In this document: positions 15,413 to 24,825 of the stretch, one piece after another
Layout: every line of letters begins with the position of its first letter
Numbering within the stretch: position 1 is the stretch's first letter
Notes under the pieces: model-generated
The model's database searches: none
What the model was told of the DNA's origin: nothing
The model's input: only the letters and a program-made list of their open reading frames with translations
Made by a program: the position numbers and the translations under genes
Assembly: GCA_020439945.1 (NCBI GenBank)
Contig: JAGRPB010000011.1
Span: forward strand, 1-56,318
Source: Verrucomicrobiia bacterium
Lineage (GTDB): Bacteria > Verrucomicrobiota > Verrucomicrobiia > Verrucomicrobiales > DEV007
DNA length: 56,318 nucleotides
Reading direction: 5' to 3'

Positions 15413-17389
15413 ATGAAGCCCGAACTCGCCGCCCTTCTCGACACCGCCCGCGACAGCGGAGATCTCCTCGACTCCAGTCTCGAAAATATTCGCCAACTCC
15501 TCGATGCCTCGGATAACCCGCTCTACGAAGCATCCGTGACCGAACTGGCCGAAGCCGGCGCCTGGAGCGAGCTGAATGACCGATTTTTCCAGAAGCTCGC
15601 CTTCGGCACCGGCGGCCTTCGCAGCCGGACGATTTCCTCCATCGTCACCGCCGCCGAACGTGGTTCTGCCGGCGAAGGCGAGCGCCCCGAACATCCCTGT
15701 GTCGGAACGAACGCGCTGAATTTCTACAACATCACCCGCGCCACCCTCGGCCTGGCGCGCTATCTGAAATCGGCCCACGAAAGCGAAGGACGCGAAGGCC
15801 GTCCGTCCATCGCCGTGGCTCGCGACACCCGCCACTTCGGGGCCGCCTTTGCCGATCAGGTCGCCAAGGTGGCCACGGAAAACGGATGCGACGTTTACCG
15901 ATTCGTGGAACCTCGCAGCACGCCGGAACTCTCCTTCGCCGTTCGTCACCTCAATGCGGGAGCCGGCATCGTCCTCACCGCGAGCCACAATCCTCCTCCG
16001 GACAATGGCTACAAAGTTTACTGGAACGACGGCGCCCAGGTCGTCGAACCCCACGCCTCCGGCATCATCGGCGAGGTCAACGCCATCGCTTCGGAAAGCT
16101 ACGAAACGCTGCCCGAAAGCGAACGCGGTGCCGTTATCGATCTCGGCCTCGAGATCGACGAGTCCTACATGTTGAATCTCGAGTCACTCCTGCTCGATCC
16201 CGACCTCGTTCAGTCGCAGCGGGATTCACTCAAGATCGTCTTCACCAATCTCCACGGCACCGGCGGCACCATCGCTCCGCAAATGCTGCGCCGCCTGGGT
16301 TTTCACTGCGATACCGTGGCCGAGCAGGATACCCAGGACGGCTGGTTCCCGACCGTGAAATCGCCCAATCCCGAGAATGCCGAAGCCCTCGAAATGGGAA
16401 TCGCCCAAGCCGAACGCGACGGCTCCGACATTGTCATCGCCACCGATCCCGATTGCGACCGCATGGGCGTGGCGGTCCGCAATGCCACGGGAGAGATGCA
16501 GCTCATCACCGGCAACCAGATCGGTTCCCTGATGGCCTGGTATCGCATCAAGACTTTCACCGAACAGGGCATCGTCACGGAGGCCAACAAGGCGCACACC
16601 ATTCTGGTAAAGACCTTCGTCACCACCGAACTGCAGGGCGCCATCGCCGACGACTTCGGCATTCCCTGCGTCAATACGCTGACCGGGTTCAAGTACATCG
16701 GCGAAAAACTCGGCAAATACGAGCTGGCCATTCCCGCGGAATTGCGAGCCGATTATCGCAGCCTCTCCCCCGGCCAGACCCGGGCCCTGCGACTGCAGCA
16801 CTCGAAGTTCTTCATCTTCGGTGGGGAGGAAAGTTACGGCTACCTCGGTGCCGATTTCCTTCGCGACAAGGACGGCAACGGCGCCGTCGTGATGTTCGCC
16901 GAACTGGCCGCCTACGCCAAATCGAAGGCGCTGACCATTCCCGAACTGCTCGACGGACTTTACCTTCGCTACGGCTTTCATCGCGAAGGACAACATTCTG
17001 AGAAACTCGAAGGCGCCGACGGAGCCGCGAAGATTCAGGCCCTCGCGAAAAACTACAGCGATGCTCCGCCGACCGAGATCGATAGCGTCGCTGTCAGTCG
17101 GGTTCGCGATTTCTCCAAGGAAGACATTCATGACGAAGAAGGCGATTTGTTGCCGAAAGAGAAAATGCTTTTCGTCGATCTCGCCGACGGACGCGCCTTT
17201 GCGGTGCGTCCTTCCGGCACCGAACCAAAGATCAAGTTCTACTTCTACCAGCGTCCCGCGCCCTGCAGCGATGCGACCATCGCTCCTGAAGAACTCGCCG
17301 CCGCCAAGGATGCCGGAAATGCCGCCTACGAATCGCTCCAGGCCGCCGTCATCGCCGACATGCGGTCGCGTCTCGATGCCCTCTCGTGA
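15413..17389 (+). CDS. Phosphoglucomutase / phosphomannomutase family protein
   Basis: A 658-residue cytoplasmic phospho-sugar mutase interconverting hexose 1- and 6-phosphates. All four family blocks are present: the phosphoserine loop TASHNPPPDNGYKVYW (about 189-204), the metal loop DPDCDRMGV (about 345), the sugar-specificity loop GGEESYGY (about 470) and the phosphate-binding RPSGTEPKIKFYF (about 600). The order matches the long PgcA-type bacterial enzymes, though it is some 70 residues longer than many. It probably supplies glucose-1-phosphate for glycogen or envelope sugars. The ATG at 15413 immediately precedes the family-like MKPELAALLD. It is divergent from the RlmI-like gene with a 45-base gap, so the two promoters must overlap. 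Confidence 0.93.
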   Translation: MKPELAALLDTARDSGDLLDSSLENIRQLLDASDNPLYEASVTELAEAGAWSELNDRFFQKLAFGTGGLRSRTISSIVTAAERGSAGEGERPEHPCVGTNALNFYNITRATLGLARYLKSAHESEGREGRPSIAVARDTRHFGAAFADQVAKVATENGCDVYRFVEPRSTPELSFAVRHLNAGAGIVLTASHNPPPDNGYKVYWNDGAQVVEPHASGIIGEVNAIASESYETLPESERGAVIDLGLEIDESYMLNLESLLLDPDLVQSQRDSLKIVFTNLHGTGGTIAPQMLRRLGFHCDTVAEQDTQDGWFPTVKSPNPENAEALEMGIAQAERDGSDIVIATDPDCDRMGVAVRNATGEMQLITGNQIGSLMAWYRIKTFTEQGIVTEANKAHTILVKTFVTTELQGAIADDFGIPCVNTLTGFKYIGEKLGKYELAIPAELRADYRSLSPGQTRALRLQHSKFFIFGGEESYGYLGADFLRDKDGNGAVVMFAELAAYAKSKALTIPELLDGLYLRYGFHREGQHSEKLEGADGAAKIQALAKNYSDAPPTEIDSVAVSRVRDFSKEDIHDEEGDLLPKEKMLFVDLADGRAFAVRPSGTEPKIKFYFYQRPAPCSDATIAPEELAAAKDAGNAAYESLQAAVIADMRSRLDALS

Positions 17390-17407
17390 GCGCCCGAGTC
17401 ACAGAAC

Positions 17408-17477
17408 GTAGAACGGGGCTCCCGCCCCATTCCGAGGGCGGAACATTCCGGGGAACGGGCCGGGAGACCCGTTCTAC
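17408..17477. repeat. 70-bp inverted repeat with 20-nt arms (possible terminator or MITE-like element)
   Basis: Arms GTAGAACGGGGCTCCCGCCC (17408-17427) and its near-complement at 17458-17477 pair at 18 of 20 positions, including a perfect outer 10 bp. It starts 18 bases after the phosphoglucomutase stop and could fold into a terminator for that gene, though no T-tract follows directly. The symmetrical ends also fit a small dispersed element. Confidence 0.6.
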
Positions 17478-17483
17478 TCTTGC

Positions 17484-17500
17484 ATTCAACCCTGTTGGGT
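17484..17500. repeat. Copy of the ATTCAAC-N3-GTTG motif upstream of lnt
   Basis: ATTCAACCCTGTTGGGT shares the left arm, the centre and four bases of the right arm with the perfect palindrome at 10421-10437. It lies 18 bases before the lnt start codon. Confidence 0.4.
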
Positions 17501-17518
17501 CCGCGACCTGACCCTCTT

Positions 17519-19357
17519 ATGTCTCCGGCCCTCAAGCATCGTCTGGTCGCCGCCTGGCCCTGGCTGGCGGCGGCGTTGTCGGGGGTGTTGCTCGGGCTCT
17601 GTTTTCCGCGCTGGGATGTCGGCGAACTGATCTGGATCTGGCAAGTGCCGCTCTTCGCCGCGCTCTGGTTTTCCGAGCCTCGTTCCGGCGATCCGAGAAG
17701 GCGGTGGCGTCACGGTCTGGCGCTCGGCTATGTCGCCGGGTTGACGTTTTTCCTGATCAACCTGAGCTGGCTGTTCGAACTGCGTCGCGTGGTCGGCAGC
17801 GTCTGGGCGGGCATCGGCGCCTGGGTGGGGTTGCCCGCCTATCTCGCGCTCTATTTCGCGATTTTCGGCGCCTTCGCCGCCACGGTGGGACGATGGAAAC
17901 CGGGTTTCGGCGAAGACGAAGAAAAGAAGAAAACGACCCAAAACCGGCGTCAGCAGAAGCTGGAAGAAGCCGCCAAGCGTCGCGGTCTGAAACCGGATCG
18001 GGGCGGCTTCGGGATGTTTCCGGTCGGCGACCTGTTCGGTCCCTCGATGAACGTGCTTCGTGCCGCGGCGCTCTGCGGTGGGGCCTGGTGCGGGTTGGAG
18101 TGGCTGCGAGGCATCGCGTTTTCCGGCTTCGGCTGGAACGGGCTCGGCGTGGCCCTTCACGAAAGCCTCTACCTCATCCAGATCGCGGACATCGTCGGCG
18201 TCACGGGATTGGCTTTCCTCATCGTCTTCTGCAACGCGGTCTGGACGGCGACGCTGGTTCGGATCGGGCGCGAGATGGCGGTGCGGCAGCGCATCCGGCC
18301 GCACCTGGACTTCGCGCTGGCGATGTTGCTGATCATCGGCGTTTTCCTCTACGGCCTGACCCGGTTCGCGACGCGGCCGGAACCGGACGAGGAAAACTCC
18401 GTGAGCCTGCGCGCCTTGCTGGTGCAGTTGAACACGCCGATCGACCAGAAATGGGATCGTGAATTCGCCCAGAAAATTATCGAGGATTACCGGGATCTGA
18501 CGCGCGGTTATGTGGAGTCGTCGGATTTCGATCTCGTGATCTGGCCGGAAACGGCGCTGCCGGGTCGCTGGACGTTTCCCTGGGTGCAGGCCTACCTGAA
18601 TGAAATCATCCTGCCCGGAGCCGATTTTTCGCTGATCCTGGGGATCGAGGACGAAACTTTCGACGGAGAGGGCAACGAGGCGATCTACAACTGCCTCGGC
18701 GTGGTGCGCGGTTCGACGCGGAATTCAGATCTCCACCGGAAGATCCACCGCGTGCCTTTCGGGGAATACCTGCCGTTCCGAAAACAATTTCCCCCGATCG
18801 AATGGATCGCCGGCGGAATCGTGCCGATGGATTTCTCCGCCGGTGAAAGCTTCGAGCCGCTGACGCTGGAAAAACCGGAAGTCGACATCATTCCACTGAT
18901 CTGTTTCGAAGACACGCTGGGAAGAGTGGCGCGGCGATTCGTCCGGCCCGGACCGCAGTTGCTCGTCAACATTACCAACGATGGCTGGTTCTACGAGAGC
19001 AACGCGGCGCTGCAGCATATGGCGAACGCGAAATTCCGCTGCATCGAGCTGCGCCGCCCGATGGCGCGCGCCGCCAACACCGGGGTGAGCGGATTCATCG
19101 ACGAGAACGGCAGCCTCGAATACCCGGACGCGGGACCGGGCGCCTCCGGACACGAACGGCTGCGGGTCGTTCAGGATCCGCTGACGGGAAACACCTTCAC
19201 CACCGGCACGCTCCCCGCCACCGTGACCCTGCGAAAGCATCCGCCGATCACGTTCTACGCGCGGTTCGGCGACGCGTTTTCGGTGACACTCGGACTGATC
19301 GCCCTCGCGTTTTCCGTCGTCGCGTTCATCCGTGCACGTATAAAGCTGTCGAACTAA
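17519..19357 (+). CDS. lnt: Apolipoprotein N-acyltransferase
   Basis: Lnt is an inner-membrane enzyme that adds the third acyl chain to lipoproteins. This 612-residue protein has about seven membrane segments in its N-terminal half and a C-terminal, and nitrilase-like periplasmic domain. The catalytic triad can be placed: Glu in VIWPETALPG (about 344), Lys in HRKIHRVPFGEYLPFR (about 409) and Cys in ICFEDTLG (about 462). EWLRGIAFSGFGWNGLG is the conserved membrane-interface block. It is about 100 residues longer than the E. coli enzyme, mainly because of a charged cytoplasmic-looking insert near residues 125-175 (GEDEEKKKTTQNRRQQ...). The ATG at 17519 is preferred to a TTG at 17480. Its 3' end converges on rng across a large hairpin. 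Confidence 0.93.
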   Translation: MSPALKHRLVAAWPWLAAALSGVLLGLCFPRWDVGELIWIWQVPLFAALWFSEPRSGDPRRRWRHGLALGYVAGLTFFLINLSWLFELRRVVGSVWAGIGAWVGLPAYLALYFAIFGAFAATVGRWKPGFGEDEEKKKTTQNRRQQKLEEAAKRRGLKPDRGGFGMFPVGDLFGPSMNVLRAAALCGGAWCGLEWLRGIAFSGFGWNGLGVALHESLYLIQIADIVGVTGLAFLIVFCNAVWTATLVRIGREMAVRQRIRPHLDFALAMLLIIGVFLYGLTRFATRPEPDEENSVSLRALLVQLNTPIDQKWDREFAQKIIEDYRDLTRGYVESSDFDLVIWPETALPGRWTFPWVQAYLNEIILPGADFSLILGIEDETFDGEGNEAIYNCLGVVRGSTRNSDLHRKIHRVPFGEYLPFRKQFPPIEWIAGGIVPMDFSAGESFEPLTLEKPEVDIIPLICFEDTLGRVARRFVRPGPQLLVNITNDGWFYESNAALQHMANAKFRCIELRRPMARAANTGVSGFIDENGSLEYPDAGPGASGHERLRVVQDPLTGNTFTTGTLPATVTLRKHPPITFYARFGDAFSVTLGLIALAFSVVAFIRARIKLSN

Positions 19358-19383
19358 GTCTGCCTGGCTTGATCTCGATTTTG

Positions 19384-19430
19384 CCGCGAATAGAAACGAA
19401 TTCAGCAGCTGAATTCGTGTTCATTCGCGG
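19384..19430. terminator. Large imperfect hairpin between convergent lnt and rng
   Basis: CCGCGAATAGAAACGAATTCAGC pairs with the reverse complement of the following CTGAATTCGTGTTCATTCGCGG with a few mismatches, giving a 22-23 bp stem. It lies between the two stop codons and can act in both directions, although T-tracts are weak. Its CACGAAT/ATTCGTG content resembles the intergenic repeats near 29.0 and 32.2 kb. Confidence 0.55.
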
Positions 19431-19448
19431 TTCTGAATCCAAGTCAAT

Positions 19449-21014
19449 TCAATCCGTGATTTCATTGCCCGTTTTGGCGTCGGCAAAGACGACCTGCTCG
19501 CGGTAGAAGGTCGGATCGCTGCGGAAAGTGAGGCGGGCGTTGTGGCGCCGCTCGAGTTCCACCAGCAATTCGCTGTCCTTGGTCCGCAGACGCTCCATGA
19601 CGTCGGGATGAACCACGATGATAAGTTCGTGGAGATGTCCCTGGTTGGCGAAAATGCCGCTGATACGCCGCTGGAGTTCCACCGACATGGAGGTCGCCGA
19701 TTTCACCATCCCGCGCCCCTGGCAGTGGGTGCAGGGCTCGTTGTGAGTGACGCTCAAGCTTTCGCTGAGTCGCTGGCGGGTCATCTCCATGAGACCGAGT
19801 TGGGAAATCGGCAGAATCTGGGTCTTGGCGCGGTCGCGCTTCAAGCGATCCTTCATCGTCTTGTAGACCTGCTGCTGATCGCGGCGGCTTTTCATGTCGA
19901 TAAAGTCCACCACGATGAGGCCGCCGATGTTCCGCAAGCGAAGCTGGCGCGCGACCTCCACTGCGGCCTCGACGTTCGTTTGCAGAATCATCTTGTCCTG
20001 ATTCTTGGCGCGGCCGGTGTTCACATCGATGGCGATGAGTGCCTCGGTCTCGTCGATGACGAGGTAACCGCCGCTGGGGAGCCAGACCTGGCGGTAGAAG
20101 GCGTCGTCGATCTGGCGCTGAATGCCCAGCTTGTCGAAAATCGGCTGCTGTCCCTGGAAATAGGTGATGCGTTTCCGGGAACGCCGCGAGATAACCCCGG
20201 CGAGATCACGCATCCGCTCGGCCGCGACTTCGTTGTCACAGAGCACCTCGCCGATTTCGTCGGTGAGGAAGTCGCGCACGGTTCGCTCGATCAGATCCGG
20301 CTCGCGGAAGGCACACACCGGAGGTTTCTGCGTCTTGGCGGTTTCCTCGATCTCGCGCCACTGGTCGATGAGTATGCTGAGGTCACGCACGAAGTAGCGA
20401 TACTTCTGCCCCATCGAAACGGTGCGCAGGATGATCCCCATGCCCTCGGGCACGGTGAGTTTTTCCATCAGCTTGCGAAGCCGGGCGCGCTCCTTGGGAT
20501 CCTCGATTTTCCGGGAAATGCCGAACTGGTCATTGCGCGGCATCAGGACCATGTAGCGGCCGGCCAGGGAAATGTTGGTGGTGATGCGCGGGCCCTTGGT
20601 GCCGATCGGCCCCTTGGTCACCTGCACCAGCACCTCGCTCCCGACCGGATACAAATCGGGGATGTCCTTGGCCTGGATACGCTTCTTCTTTTTCTTCTGG
20701 CCACCGCCGCGCTGGATCTCTTCCAGCCCGGAATCGAGCGCCTCGGGAATCGCGTCCCAGAAATGGAGGAAGGCGTTTTTCTCGATCCCGATGTCGACGA
20801 ACATGGCCTTGAGGCCCGGTTCGATATTGCGGACTACCCCCTTGAAGATCGAGCCAACGATGTTGGTGTCGTCGGTGCGTTCGACGTTGTATTCCTCGAG
20901 CGATCCACTCTCGAGCAGCGCGACGCGGGTTTCGAGTTTTTCACAGTTGAGAACGATCTTGTTACCTTCGGACAGCTTCTTGGGGCCGAAAAATTTGCGA
21001 ATTTTGCTTAGCAT
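19449..21014 (-). CDS. rng: Ribonuclease E/G family endoribonuclease
   Basis: A 521-residue cytoplasmic endoribonuclease involved in rRNA maturation and mRNA turnover. Order of parts: an S1 RNA-binding domain (about 38-130, interrupted by a lysine run at GGGQKKKKKR), a 5'-sensor/RNase H-like region, the DNase I-like catalytic segment with IAIDVNTGR and VVDFIDM supplying the metal-binding aspartates, and the zinc-link CTHCQGRG. It lacks the long C-terminal degradosome tail of RNase E, so RNase G-like is the better label. It is the last gene of the mreB-mreC-mreD-mrdA series, 120 bases after mrdA; linkage of rng to mre genes is common in bacteria. Confidence 0.94.
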   Translation of the reverse strand: MLSKIRKFFGPKKLSEGNKIVLNCEKLETRVALLESGSLEEYNVERTDDTNIVGSIFKGVVRNIEPGLKAMFVDIGIEKNAFLHFWDAIPEALDSGLEEIQRGGGQKKKKKRIQAKDIPDLYPVGSEVLVQVTKGPIGTKGPRITTNISLAGRYMVLMPRNDQFGISRKIEDPKERARLRKLMEKLTVPEGMGIILRTVSMGQKYRYFVRDLSILIDQWREIEETAKTQKPPVCAFREPDLIERTVRDFLTDEIGEVLCDNEVAAERMRDLAGVISRRSRKRITYFQGQQPIFDKLGIQRQIDDAFYRQVWLPSGGYLVIDETEALIAIDVNTGRAKNQDKMILQTNVEAAVEVARQLRLRNIGGLIVVDFIDMKSRRDQQQVYKTMKDRLKRDRAKTQILPISQLGLMEMTRQRLSESLSVTHNEPCTHCQGRGMVKSATSMSVELQRRISGIFANQGHLHELIIVVHPDVMERLRTKDSELLVELERRHNARLTFRSDPTFYREQVVFADAKTGNEITD

Positions 21015-21134
21015 CTTGGTCTAAAATGGGTGTTCTTCCTTCTTGCCACCACGCATCGCCGCGCTCCGCCACAAGGTGGCGCGAGTCTTTGCGGGATGGT
21101 GCTCTCCTCGTCATCTTCGGTCTTTTTAATCAAT

Positions 21135-23306
21135 TCAGCGTCGAATACCAAGCCATTTGAGCGGCCGGAATTTTCTACGGTTATCAGTATTCTGGTTGGA
21201 AACGGAACCCTCCGCATCCGCTCCTCTGCGAATGGAAGGTTTTGCGGCGCCCGACTCGGGTTGGGAACTGCGTTGACGCAGGGAGGCGGGAACAAAATCT
21301 CCCACATCCACCGCATCGGGGTCTTCGGCGGAGGCGATGACAACGCCCTCACCTTCGAAAGAGACGGACATGATCCGGTCGAAGTTGCCTTCGGCCGGCT
21401 CGAGTTTCGTCAAATTCACTTCGTGCTGACCTTTTCGCATGGCGATGGTCTCTTCGATAATGTTTTTTGCAATCGGGGATGCCGCCCCGCCTCCCGAGTT
21501 GCCGTTCTCCACAAACACGCAGACGGCCAGTTCCGGATTGTCGTAGGGGGCAAAACAGATGAACCAGGCATTGGTCGGTTGATTCAAAATACCAGTCTGA
21601 GCGGTTCCGGTTTTTCCCGAGATGACCGTGATATCTGAGGCCGCCCGACCGGCGGTGCCACCGCTTTCGTTGACGACTTTCCACATCCCGCGTTTCACGG
21701 TCTCGACCTCCTCGGTGGTCAATCCTTCCTTGGTCAGATCGTGTCGCGGCACGGCGGGCTCCTCCCAGACGATTTCTCCATCACGGCGCATCACTTTCTT
21801 CACGATGCGGGGCTGGTAGACCTTCCCGCCATTGGAGACGGTAGCGGCGACACTGGCCATCTGCAGTGGCGTCGCCTCGACGAATCCCTGGCCGATCCCG
21901 GTCATCGCGGTGTAGGCCTCGGTCCAGACCAGGCCCTGCATGCGCATCCACTCCGGTCCCGGTGCGTTGCCGGGCTGCTCGCCGGTGATCTTGATGCCGG
22001 TGGTCCGCCCCAGGCCGAGCAGGTTGCACATGGTCAGGATATTCCGGATACCGACATCATTCGCGTAGCGATAGAAGAATCCGTTGCAGGAATACTTGAT
22101 GGCATCTCCCACCGTCGGGCTGCCATGGGTGTAGCCCTTGCCGGCACACCAGCATTTCATGAAATGCTTCCCATACTGCTTTCCCCCTGCGCATTCGAAG
22201 CGCTTGGTGAAGGAATCGGTCAGGCCGCCGGCGAGGGAAATGGGAATCTTGTAGGTGGATCCCGGCGCCGCCGGACTGATCGCCCGATTGAACATGGGAC
22301 TCGTCTTGTCCTCCGTGTAGCGCTTCCAATCCTCGATGCTGACCGAGGGAATGAAGACATTGGGATTGAACGACGGCACCGAGGCCATCGCGAGCACGTC
22401 GCCGCTGTTGGGATCGATGACCACGGCGGCCGCGCGTCCCACCTTGCGGAGCGATTTTTCGGCGATCTCCTGGATCTTGGCGTCGATGGTCAGGTAGACG
22501 TCAGCCCCCGGTTTCGGCGGCTCGTAGCTTTCCTCGCCGATGAACTTGCCCTTTTCGTCCTTCTTCAGTTCGCGTTTCCCGGGCACGCCCTGCAGGTAGT
22601 GATCCATGGTCTTTTCGACTCCGTGGACGCCGTAGTCGTCGCCGACGTAGTAGTCGAACTCCTGGCGTTTCTCGAGCGGCACCTGCTCGATGTCGGGCAG
22701 ATTCACGTAACCCAGGATGTGGCAGGCCAGCGCGTCGTAGACGTAATGGCGCCGCCCCGTGGCCGTGACCGTCACGCCCGGCAGTCCGAGATTGTGTTCG
22801 GCGAAGGTCGCGAAATCCTCGAAACTCAAGTCGCGCCGATAGGTGTAGGGAACGATGCCTCCGGTACTGCGGTAATGGACGCGCAACTGGTTGGCGTTGT
22901 AATCCTCCAGCAGTCCCAGATCGGCCAGGCCCGGGAAGACCGTCTTTTCCACGATGGCGACGATGTCGGTCTCCTCCTCCTCGATCGGTTGACCGCGACG
23001 ATACCGGGTCCAGGTGCGTTTCGGCGGCGCGCCGTGGTTTTTCTTGTAGTCCTCGACGATGGCTTTCAAGTCGAAGCGCACCTCGAAGTTCGCCAGGTTT
23101 TCGGCCAGCACCAAACCGGTCCGATCCTTGATCTCGCCGCGAATCCCGGGGATCCGAACGGTCTCGTACTTCATCCCCGGAAGCTTGTCGACGAACTCCT
23201 GGTGTTCCTTGATCTGCACCCGATACAACCGGAGCGTCAGGACACCGAATCCACTGATGATCAGGAGCGCCAGCAGGTAGAGCCGAAGTCTAAATCGAGT
23301 CACCAT
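21135..23306 (-). CDS. mrdA: Penicillin-binding protein 2 (elongation transpeptidase)
   Basis: The class B transpeptidase of the Rod complex, cross-linking peptidoglycan during side-wall growth. The 723 residues comprise an N-terminal membrane anchor (about 9-26), a PBP dimerisation domain and a C-terminal transpeptidase domain. Active-site motifs are clear: STYK with the acylated S350 and K353, SCN (406-408) and KTGT (565-568). The protein is 80-100 residues longer than E. coli PBP2, with a C-terminal tail rich in Ser, Glu and Arg. Its start overlaps the end of mreD by 17 bases, indicating translational coupling. RodA, the partner glycosyltransferase, is not in the window. Confidence 0.95.
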   Translation of the reverse strand: MVTRFRLRLYLLALLIISGFGVLTLRLYRVQIKEHQEFVDKLPGMKYETVRIPGIRGEIKDRTGLVLAENLANFEVRFDLKAIVEDYKKNHGAPPKRTWTRYRRGQPIEEEETDIVAIVEKTVFPGLADLGLLEDYNANQLRVHYRSTGGIVPYTYRRDLSFEDFATFAEHNLGLPGVTVTATGRRHYVYDALACHILGYVNLPDIEQVPLEKRQEFDYYVGDDYGVHGVEKTMDHYLQGVPGKRELKKDEKGKFIGEESYEPPKPGADVYLTIDAKIQEIAEKSLRKVGRAAAVVIDPNSGDVLAMASVPSFNPNVFIPSVSIEDWKRYTEDKTSPMFNRAISPAAPGSTYKIPISLAGGLTDSFTKRFECAGGKQYGKHFMKCWCAGKGYTHGSPTVGDAIKYSCNGFFYRYANDVGIRNILTMCNLLGLGRTTGIKITGEQPGNAPGPEWMRMQGLVWTEAYTAMTGIGQGFVEATPLQMASVAATVSNGGKVYQPRIVKKVMRRDGEIVWEEPAVPRHDLTKEGLTTEEVETVKRGMWKVVNESGGTAGRAASDITVISGKTGTAQTGILNQPTNAWFICFAPYDNPELAVCVFVENGNSGGGAASPIAKNIIEETIAMRKGQHEVNLTKLEPAEGNFDRIMSVSFEGEGVVIASAEDPDAVDVGDFVPASLRQRSSQPESGAAKPSIRRGADAEGSVSNQNTDNRRKFRPLKWLGIRR

Positions 23307-23865
23307 AACGGTACTTTCGCGTAATGCCTTCGAGGCGGATTCGATAACCGGTCCATTTGGCGAGTCGGCTCAGCAGCAGCAGAATCAGCGGAGCCGCCAG
23401 CATGGAAAAGAGGGAGGTCATCAGCATCTGGAACCACATTTCGGTGGACAAATAGAGCCCTCCACGGTGGAAACTGATCACGAGATACTGAATCACCAGC
23501 GACAGGAATGTGCAAATCCCGATCAGGAAGACCGGCAACTCCCAGCGTCCTCGCCGGAAAAGCGGACGAACGCCCTGGATCAGCGATCCCATCAGGCCGA
23601 ACAGGAACATGGTGAAGCCGAAATCCAGCTCGGCATGGGCCGAGCCCTCCGGGTAGACCGGCACATGGTAGCGGGCGTCCCAGACGAATCCCGTCGCCGC
23701 CGCCAGCAGCAGCATCACCGGGTAGGGCACCGTCACCGCCGCACAGTAAAACGTGGTCTGCACCAGGAGCAGCCGCGCGTAGTAGGCCCAGGCGATCGCG
23801 GGGACGAACTCCTGCCCCACGAAGCTGAAAACCAGCACGACGAGAACCAGCAGGAAATAGATCAT
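23290..23865 (-). CDS. mreD: Rod shape-determining protein MreD
   Basis: A 191-residue inner-membrane protein with five or six hydrophobic segments and short loops, matching MreD in size and topology. It belongs to the complex that links the MreB filaments to wall synthesis. Sequence signatures of MreD are weak, so the call rests on the hydrophobic profile, the basic C-terminus and above all the position between mreC and mrdA. Its start overlaps mreC by 4 bases (ATGA) and its end overlaps mrdA by 17, a tightly coupled operon. Confidence 0.9.
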   Translation of the reverse strand: MIYFLLVLVVLVFSFVGQEFVPAIAWAYYARLLLVQTTFYCAAVTVPYPVMLLLAAATGFVWDARYHVPVYPEGSAHAELDFGFTMFLFGLMGSLIQGVRPLFRRGRWELPVFLIGICTFLSLVIQYLVISFHRGGLYLSTEMWFQMLMTSLFSMLAAPLILLLLSRLAKWTGYRIRLEGITRKYRYGDSI

Positions 23866-24743
23866 TTCTCCACCTCGGTTCGCGAGAGATCGGTTTGCAC
23901 GGGCGGCGATTCCGGCGAGGCGTTGGTCGGTTCGGTCAGAATCACGAAGACGTTCTCCAGCACGTCGAAGTTCACCGCGGCCTCCACCGTGGCCTCTCCG
24001 GCGATCGCTCCCGGCGTGAACTCCTTCACCCGTCCCAGCAGCAGATTCTCCGGGAAAAGCCCGCCCGCCCCCGAAGTGATCACCAGGCGGCCATTCGGCG
24101 CGACCGCGTCCTTGGACAGGTAGTTCAACTTCAGGTCCGGCATGATGCTCAACGCACCACGCTGACCGGAGAGAATGCCCTGCTCGGTCGTCCCCTCGAT
24201 CCGCGCCGAGACCTGGCAGACCTCGTCGGAGAGCAGGATGACCACCGAAGAATCATTCCCGATCACCTCGGAAATCTTCCCGACCAGACCGGCGCGCTCG
24301 CCCACCGGCACGATGACCGGGCTGTCCGGCGCGATGGCCGCCGCGTGCCCCTTGTCGATCACCAGCGTGTTGTACCAGTTCGACGGTTTCCGGCTGATCA
24401 CCCGGGCCGGGACCAGTTTCAACGGCGAACGCTCCACGTAGTTGAGCGCCTGGCGCAGGTCGTTGTTTTCCTGCACCAGCTCATCGACTTTCAGCACCTC
24501 CAGGCGCAGGCGATCGCGTTCGCGGGACACCTCATCCAGCTTGGCCCGCAGTTCCACCGCCGACAGCGTCTCCTTGCCGAATCCGGATACCGTTTCCTCC
24601 ACCCGGTTCGCCCCGGAGATCACCGGACCGAACACTTCCTGCGCACCCCGCTGGATTTTCGACACCGTGCTTTGCCCAAACAGGAATACCCAGACCAGGA
24701 GTCCGACAAACACGATAAGAACGATGACATTGATTCGGCTCAT
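23862..24743 (-). CDS. mreC: Rod shape-determining protein MreC
   Basis: A 293-residue bitopic protein: an N-terminal membrane segment (about 5-23), a coiled coil (about 55-95, ELRAKLDEVSRERDRLRLEV) and a periplasmic beta-barrel pair. Family-typical phrases include VISRKPSNWYNTLVIDKG and VVPVGERAGLVGKISEV. MreC organises PBP2 and MreD in the periplasm. It starts 82 bases after the mreB stop and overlaps mreD by 4 bases. Length and domain order are normal. Confidence 0.94.
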   Translation of the reverse strand: MSRINVIVLIVFVGLLVWVFLFGQSTVSKIQRGAQEVFGPVISGANRVEETVSGFGKETLSAVELRAKLDEVSRERDRLRLEVLKVDELVQENNDLRQALNYVERSPLKLVPARVISRKPSNWYNTLVIDKGHAAAIAPDSPVIVPVGERAGLVGKISEVIGNDSSVVILLSDEVCQVSARIEGTTEQGILSGQRGALSIMPDLKLNYLSKDAVAPNGRLVITSGAGGLFPENLLLGRVKEFTPGAIAGEATVEAAVNFDVLENVFVILTEPTNASPESPPVQTDLSRTEVEK

Positions 24744-24825
24744 CCTGCCTTGATCACTGAAAACGAAAACGGCTGACCCGGGGTGGTTTGATTGAGGAAT
24801 TGGATGCCGTTCCCGTCAAGATCGT

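Noticed and set aside
21741..23324. Plus-strand frame of 527 codons over mrdA
   Set aside because: Antisense of PBP2, whose catalytic motifs are intact; composition is typical of a shadow frame.
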